Shown piece by piece: positions 6,212-9,573 of a DNA stretch of 9,573 nucleotides. A program made the translations under genes and the position numbers. Under the pieces are notes generated by a model. The model saw only the letters and a list, made by a program, of their open reading frames with translations. It ran no database searches and was not told the DNA's origin. Position 1 is the stretch's first letter. The number at the start of each line of letters is the position of its first letter. This DNA comes from JAHEJB01 sp037969195. Its GTDB lineage: Bacteria > Bacteroidota > Rhodothermia > Rhodothermales > Rubricoccaceae. The DNA is taken from positions 1 to 9,573 of the forward strand of contig JBBKWZ010000320.1 of the NCBI GenBank assembly GCA_037969195.1. The letters are read 5' to 3'.

Positions 6212-7291
6212 CTAGAGCAGCCCTTGCTCGCGCAATAGATCAAGCGAGCCTTCCAGATTGCGGAGGCCTTCGAAATCGAAAACAGGGCTCAGCGCCATCG
6301 CCTCGTCGAACTGAAGAAGGTGCGTCGGCACAACCGTTCCGCGAATAACGGGATACTCGTGAACCTCTCCAGCGGCGAACGCCTGGGCTCCGGGCGACAA
6401 CAGGAAAGTCAGGAATCGCGCAGCGGCTGCGTTCTGGTCAGAGTTGGAGAGGATGCCAGCGCCCGTTACGAGGGCCAAATTCCCAACATCACCAGCGGCA
6501 AAGTGGTAAGTCGCGAGGGAGGCGTCAGCGTGTCCTTCTCCCTCCTCGTGCTCTTCCTCCTCCTCTTCGTCCTCATGCTCACCCTCTTCTCCGCCGTACA
6601 AGACGCGAGCAACATAATAGTGATTCGTCAGCGCCACATCTATCTCACCAGCTTCCAACGCTTCAAGCATGGGCGTGTTTGAGGCATAAGCGTTGGGATC
6701 CAGAGACTTCATGCCCTCTAACCATGTTGCGGCAGCCTCTTCGCCTTGCGTCTCCCGAAGTGCCGTGATGAAGTCGATGAACGACGAATAGGTCGGCGTC
6801 CAGCCAATGCGACCTTGCAGATCGCTCATGCCCGGGAGTTCGAGGACGCTTGCAGGCAGTGTTTCGACATCTACGGTTTGGGGATTGTAGGCCAACACGC
6901 GAAAGCGGCTCGTAACGGGCGTCCAAAGTCCACTGGATGGGACGAACGCCTCCGGTTTTTGGAGGATGGAATCGGGCAATGCAACGAGCAGTCCAGCATT
7001 CGAGGCCGCTCCGAGAGCACCGGCAGAGTTTGCCCAGAAGATATCCGCCTGGCTGTTTTCACCCTCTTCCTCTAATGCAGCGAGGAGCTCGGCGTCTGTG
7101 CCATAGCGGACTTCCACGTTCAGCCCCGTTTCTGCGCGAAACATCTCCACGAGGGGATCTACAAGAACATCCCGACGCCCTGAATAAATAACAAGGGTTC
7201 CCTCGTCACCATCCGGCGCATCAGTTTCTGATATACAGGCGGCGAACGGGAGGAGGAGAAGGAGGACCAGAAAAGCGATCAGGGAGCGCAT
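6212..7291 (-). CDS. fbpA: Ferric iron-type ABC substrate-binding lipoprotein with Glu/His-rich insertion
   Basis: The extracytoplasmic receptor of the importer, 359 residues. Residues 1-19 form a lipoprotein signal peptide with lipobox PFAAC (C19 lipidated), so it is membrane-tethered. The mature part starts with TLVIYSGRRD (32-41), typical of the Fbp/Fut iron-binding group, has the region QADIFWANSAGAL (81-93), and carries NHYY (223-226), whose tandem tyrosines are the Fe(III) ligands in FbpA. Directly after this, at about residues 233-258 (DNA 6518-6595), is a low-complexity insertion almost wholly Glu/Asp/Gly with His at 239, 248 and 254; ordinary FbpA proteins have a short loop there before the HFF..GD.G-like strand, here HFAAGDVGNL (263-272). 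It is the first gene of the three-gene operon. No Fur-box-like sequence was recognised upstream. Other thiamine/molybdate/phosphonate-type receptors are less likely given NHYY. Confidence 0.88.
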   Translation of the reverse strand: MRSLIAFLVLLLLLPFAACISETDAPDGDEGTLVIYSGRRDVLVDPLVEMFRAETGLNVEVRYGTDAELLAALEEEGENSQADIFWANSAGALGAASNAGLLVALPDSILQKPEAFVPSSGLWTPVTSRFRVLAYNPQTVDVETLPASVLELPGMSDLQGRIGWTPTYSSFIDFITALRETQGEEAAATWLEGMKSLDPNAYASNTPMLEALEAGEIDVALTNHYYVARVLYGGEEGEHEDEEEEEEHEEGEGHADASLATYHFAAGDVGNLALVTGAGILSNSDQNAAAARFLTFLLSPGAQAFAAGEVHEYPVIRGTVVPTHLLQFDEAMALSPVFDFEGLRNLEGSLDLLREQGLL

Positions 7292-7308
7292 ATCGTGGAT
7301 TCAATGGT

Positions 7309-7337
7309 TGTTTAGACTCGATCCAGATAGTACGCAA
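7309..7337 (-). promoter_or_regulatory. Candidate promoter of the iron ABC operon
   Basis: On the minus strand TTGCGT (7337-7332) and TAAACA (7314-7309) are spaced by 17 bases, in the 94-base gap between the nuclease gene and the binding-protein ATG. A start near 7302 would leave a leader of about ten bases. The hexamers are imperfect, and read-through from the upstream nuclease gene is possible because no terminator is visible in the gap. Confidence 0.22.
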
Positions 7338-7385
7338 GCCCTCGTTGATGCGCGGTGAATTCCTTCTGACGCGCTGGCGAGAGCA

Positions 7386-8603
7386 CTACCGTCCCCGCAC
7401 CAAACGAAGCGTTGCCGTTTGCCCATCGGCCGTCAAGCGCGCGACGTAAATGCCGGGCGAAAGTGAGGACGCTTCCACCAAAACACGATGGGTGCCCACC
7501 GTCTGGAACGCATTTTCCACGACCGCGACACGCCGCCCGAGCATATCAATCAATTCCAACCGGACGGGGCCAGGTTGACTCAACGAGTAAGCAATCGTGG
7601 CGCTTCCGGTAAATGGATTGGGAAAGGCGGAATCGAGCGAAAAGTGTTGTGAGGGCATTCCCGGCTCAGCCGCAACTGGCTCAGGCTGAAAAGCGAATCG
7701 GGCATAGACGGGTAGATGGTCTGACGTCGTACTCGTGTAACTAGGGATTGCCGCGATGAGGTCGAAAAAGTGATCAGTCGAATTGGCAACAAGGTCATTG
7801 CCGAACGTCGAAGACGCCACCATGTGGTCGAGTACCGAACCATTTGAACAACCCGAATTTGAGCAGTACGTGTATTTGTCGTTTACAAATCCCGGCATGT
7901 CGAAGTCTTCCGTAATGAAGAAGTAGTCGTCATCATCAAGGAAATTCCGATAGGGTGATGTGCGGTTCAGGTAGATAGAGAGGATCAGTTCATCGTTGAA
8001 ATCGCCAAGCACGAGGACGTTGGCGCCAATGCTCTGAAGATTGTCGGTGTAGTTCTTCAAGATTCCTGATGCAGCCACGCGGCGGTTATACGACTCCTCG
8101 CCGTCAGGAAAATCGTTGGCTTTCATATGGACATCGATGAAGCGCAATTCCACAGTTGTGTCCGGCAGGATGACGTTGGCTCGCATCTGCAGCGGCGGAC
8201 GGAACGCAAACTCATACGACGAACTAGTCAGAATTCTGCTGATCTGTTGTGGTTGGATGATGGCCGTTTTCCAGATGTAGCCGTATCCGATGTCGAACGA
8301 TGTTTCGTCTGCCTGCCAGTGGCCGTCAAAGCCAGTCCCGAGCGAATCAAGTAAGCGGTCGAAGTAGTTTTCAAAATCCATCTCCTGAAGCGCCCAAAGA
8401 TCAATGTCGGCCTGTCTCATCACAGCGAGGACGTTGTTGAGCTGAAGTCCGTCGTTGCTTGGGCCTGAAGTGGGATTGCCAAAGTGCTCCACGTTCCAGG
8501 TGGCAACATCCAACGTTGCATCAGTCCCGATCGTCGGAACCGTTTGAGCAAAAACTGGCGCGGCAAGGAGAATCGCGGCAACCAAACAGGCGAAACGAAT
8601 CAT
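7386..8603 (-). CDS. Secreted endonuclease/exonuclease/phosphatase-family enzyme with T9SS sorting domain
   Basis: A 405-residue exported enzyme of the DNase I-like fold. Residues 1-19 are a signal peptide (cleavage likely VFA|Q). The catalytic domain (about 28-305) shows the family motifs: ATWNVEHFG (34-42, N37), WALQEMD (70-76, metal-binding E74), DVHMKAND (157-164, H159), LGDFND (199-204, D201 and N203) and TSDHLPV (293-299, D295-H296). C247 and C252 could form a disulphide. A linker leads to a C-terminal Por/T9SS sorting domain (about 322-405, DNA below 7640) with FPNPF, LIDMLGRRV and GIYVARL, so the protein is expected on the cell surface or outside the cell. Nuclease is the likeliest activity, but phosphodiesterase or phosphatase activity on other substrates is possible in this superfamily. 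It lies upstream of the iron operon and diverges from cca. Confidence 0.88.
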   Translation of the reverse strand: MIRFACLVAAILLAAPVFAQTVPTIGTDATLDVATWNVEHFGNPTSGPSNDGLQLNNVLAVMRQADIDLWALQEMDFENYFDRLLDSLGTGFDGHWQADETSFDIGYGYIWKTAIIQPQQISRILTSSSYEFAFRPPLQMRANVILPDTTVELRFIDVHMKANDFPDGEESYNRRVAASGILKNYTDNLQSIGANVLVLGDFNDELILSIYLNRTSPYRNFLDDDDYFFITEDFDMPGFVNDKYTYCSNSGCSNGSVLDHMVASSTFGNDLVANSTDHFFDLIAAIPSYTSTTSDHLPVYARFAFQPEPVAAEPGMPSQHFSLDSAFPNPFTGSATIAYSLSQPGPVRLELIDMLGRRVAVVENAFQTVGTHRVLVEASSLSPGIYVARLTADGQTATLRLVRGR

Positions 8604-8672
8604 AGGAGAGGAAAAAGGGATAAGACGCGCAAATGTATGCGGCCAAGGCGTGGGACGCTGTAAACAACGGAT

Positions 8673-8680
8673 TAGTTTTG
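8673..8680 (+). promoter_or_regulatory. Bacteroidota-type -7 element candidate for cca
   Basis: TAGTTTTG matches the TAnnTTTG -7 consensus described for Bacteroidota, 18 bases before the ATG at 8699. No matching TTTG-type -33 element was found at the usual distance. If real, transcription would start downstream of the in-frame ATG at 8633 and so support the start at 8699. Confidence 0.25.
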
Positions 8681-8698
8681 CCGGACCTTACCGCTACG

Positions 8699-9573
8699 AT
8701 GACCGAAATCCCTATCCCATACGAATCCGTTCTTCGGGACATTGGCACCGTTGCCGACGAACTCGGCCTTGAGACGTACCTCGTCGGAGGTGCAGTGCGG
8801 GACGCCCTGCTCCATCGGACTACAACTGATCTTGACTTTGTTTCTGTCGGTCCCGGAAGCGGCATTGCCGTGGCCAAGGCGGTAGCGCAGGCTCTAGGGG
8901 GAACGACGGCGCACGTTTACAAGAACTTCGGAACGGCAGGCATCCACATCCCGCAACAGGACGCCGAACCGCTGGTACTCGAATTCGTTGGCGCGCGGAA
9001 AGAGAGCTACAGCCGCGATTCACGAAAGCCGGTGGTAGAGGATGGGACGCTGGACGACGATCAGAAGCGTCGCGACTTCACGGTGAATGCCCTCGCCATC
9101 TCACTCAATGCCGCTCGTTTTGGCGAGTTGGTCGATCCGTTCGGAGGGGTGAGCGACCTTGGCATGGGCCTCCTCCGCACGCCCCTCAATCCAGCCGAAA
9201 CGTTCGACGATGACCCGTTGCGGATGCTGCGCGCTGCTCGATACGCCACACAGCTTGGCTTCGAGATCGTCAAGGAAGCATTCGATGCCATGACCGACAT
9301 GGCCGGGCGCATCGAGATCGTCAGCCAGGAGCGAATCACGGACGAACTACTGAAGATTGTCGCTGCGCCAGAGCCTTCGATCGGGTTCAAGATTCTTTAC
9401 GCAGCGGGACTTCTGGAGATCATCTTTCCAGAGCTCACCGCGCTGGCCGGCGTGGAAATCGTGGACGGCCAGAAGCACAAGGACAACTTCTTCCACACGT
9501 TGCAGGTGCTCGACAACCTCTGCGAGGCGCAACGCGATGCCGGGCTCGTCGAAGACGTTGCAGAGGGCAGGAT
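8699..9573 (+). CDS. cca: CCA-adding tRNA nucleotidyltransferase, N-terminal part, cut by window edge
   Basis: This enzyme adds or repairs the 3'-terminal CCA of tRNAs in the cytoplasm. The 291 complete codons show the class II nucleotidyltransferase head: YLVGGAVRD (27-35), the catalytic pair in TDLDFVSVG (43-51, D44 and D46), RRDFTVNAL (124-132), LVDPFGG (144-150), and the nucleotide-selecting helix region DDPLRMLRAARYATQLGFE (171-189). Near the edge HKDNFFHTLQVLDN (260-273) begins an HD phosphohydrolase-type domain, as in fused CCA/HD enzymes. An in-frame ATG at 8633 would add 22 residues without family resemblance, so 8699 is preferred because it puts the GG motif near residue 30 as is usual. 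The right part is missing. A poly(A) polymerase of the same superfamily is the main alternative. Confidence 0.92.
   Translation, partial: MTEIPIPYESVLRDIGTVADELGLETYLVGGAVRDALLHRTTTDLDFVSVGPGSGIAVAKAVAQALGGTTAHVYKNFGTAGIHIPQQDAEPLVLEFVGARKESYSRDSRKPVVEDGTLDDDQKRRDFTVNALAISLNAARFGELVDPFGGVSDLGMGLLRTPLNPAETFDDDPLRMLRAARYATQLGFEIVKEAFDAMTDMAGRIEIVSQERITDELLKIVAAPEPSIGFKILYAAGLLEIIFPELTALAGVEIVDGQKHKDNFFHTLQVLDNLCEAQRDAGLVEDVAEGR

Noticed and set aside
7292..7385. Fur box or terminator between the nuclease gene and the iron operon
   Set aside because: No GATAATGAT-like palindrome and no stem with T-tract was found; the 5-bp repeat GCGCG/CGCGC (7350-7354, 7370-7374) is too short to call.
8633..8698. 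22-residue N-terminal extension of cca
   Set aside because: An in-frame ATG exists at 8633, but the added residues do not resemble the family and a TAnnTTTG promoter-like element lies within them.
1..9573. CRISPR array, tRNA, rRNA, insertion sequence or phage genes
   Set aside because: No direct-repeat/spacer pattern, tRNA-like cloverleaf, rRNA segment, transposase or phage-type protein was seen on either strand.

Overview
The window looks like a chromosomal segment of a Bacteroidota-type bacterium, most likely from the Rhodothermota/Rhodothermia side. Three things suggest this. A secreted nuclease ends in a type IX secretion (Por) C-terminal sorting domain. None of the start codons has a clear Shine-Dalgarno sequence. 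The gene types (class II ribonucleotide reductase, PhoD-like phosphatase, Bacteroidota-style CCA/HD enzyme, moderately GC-rich coding DNA) fit that group. This assignment is an inference, because no rRNA or other phylogenetic marker is present.

Layout. Bases 1-806 (minus) hold the first 268 codons of an adenosylcobalamin-dependent ribonucleotide reductase (nrdJ), which runs off the left edge. Upstream of it is a 416-base non-coding stretch (807-1222) with a leader hairpin, a candidate promoter, an inverted repeat carrying DnaA-box-like sequences, and a terminator-like hairpin. Bases 1223-1417 (minus) encode a very small, extremely Asp-rich protein written in an imperfect GAY triplet tract. 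Diverging from it, 1641-2033 (plus) encodes an unrecognised acidic 130-residue protein that ends in a strong intrinsic terminator (2073-2110). Bases 2148-3530 (plus) encode a signal-peptide-bearing PhoD-family metallophosphatase.

Converging on phoD is a complete ferric-iron-type ABC importer operon on the minus strand: lipoprotein binding protein (7291-6212), fused double permease (6196-4619), and ATPase (ending at 3570). The ATPase has no ATG/GTG/TTG that restores its conserved N-terminus. An ATT overlapping the permease stop is the best candidate start. The binding protein carries an unusual Glu/His-rich insertion directly after its metal-binding tyrosines. Upstream of the operon on the same strand is a secreted endonuclease/exonuclease/phosphatase-family enzyme with a T9SS tail (8603-7386). 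Diverging from it, 8699-9573 is the 5' part of a CCA-adding tRNA nucleotidyltransferase that runs off the right edge.

How the genes may work together. The secreted nuclease and the PhoD-like phosphatase could together release phosphate from extracellular nucleic acids and phosphoesters. Characterised PhoD enzymes use iron, which makes the adjoining iron importer a plausible but unproven functional neighbour. nrdJ and cca are housekeeping genes. No tRNA, rRNA, CRISPR array, insertion sequence or phage gene was seen. I did not find a convincing new multi-gene system. The points most worth a second look are the Glu/His loop in the iron-binding protein, the apparent ATT start, the Asp-rich microprotein, and the structured nrdJ upstream region.
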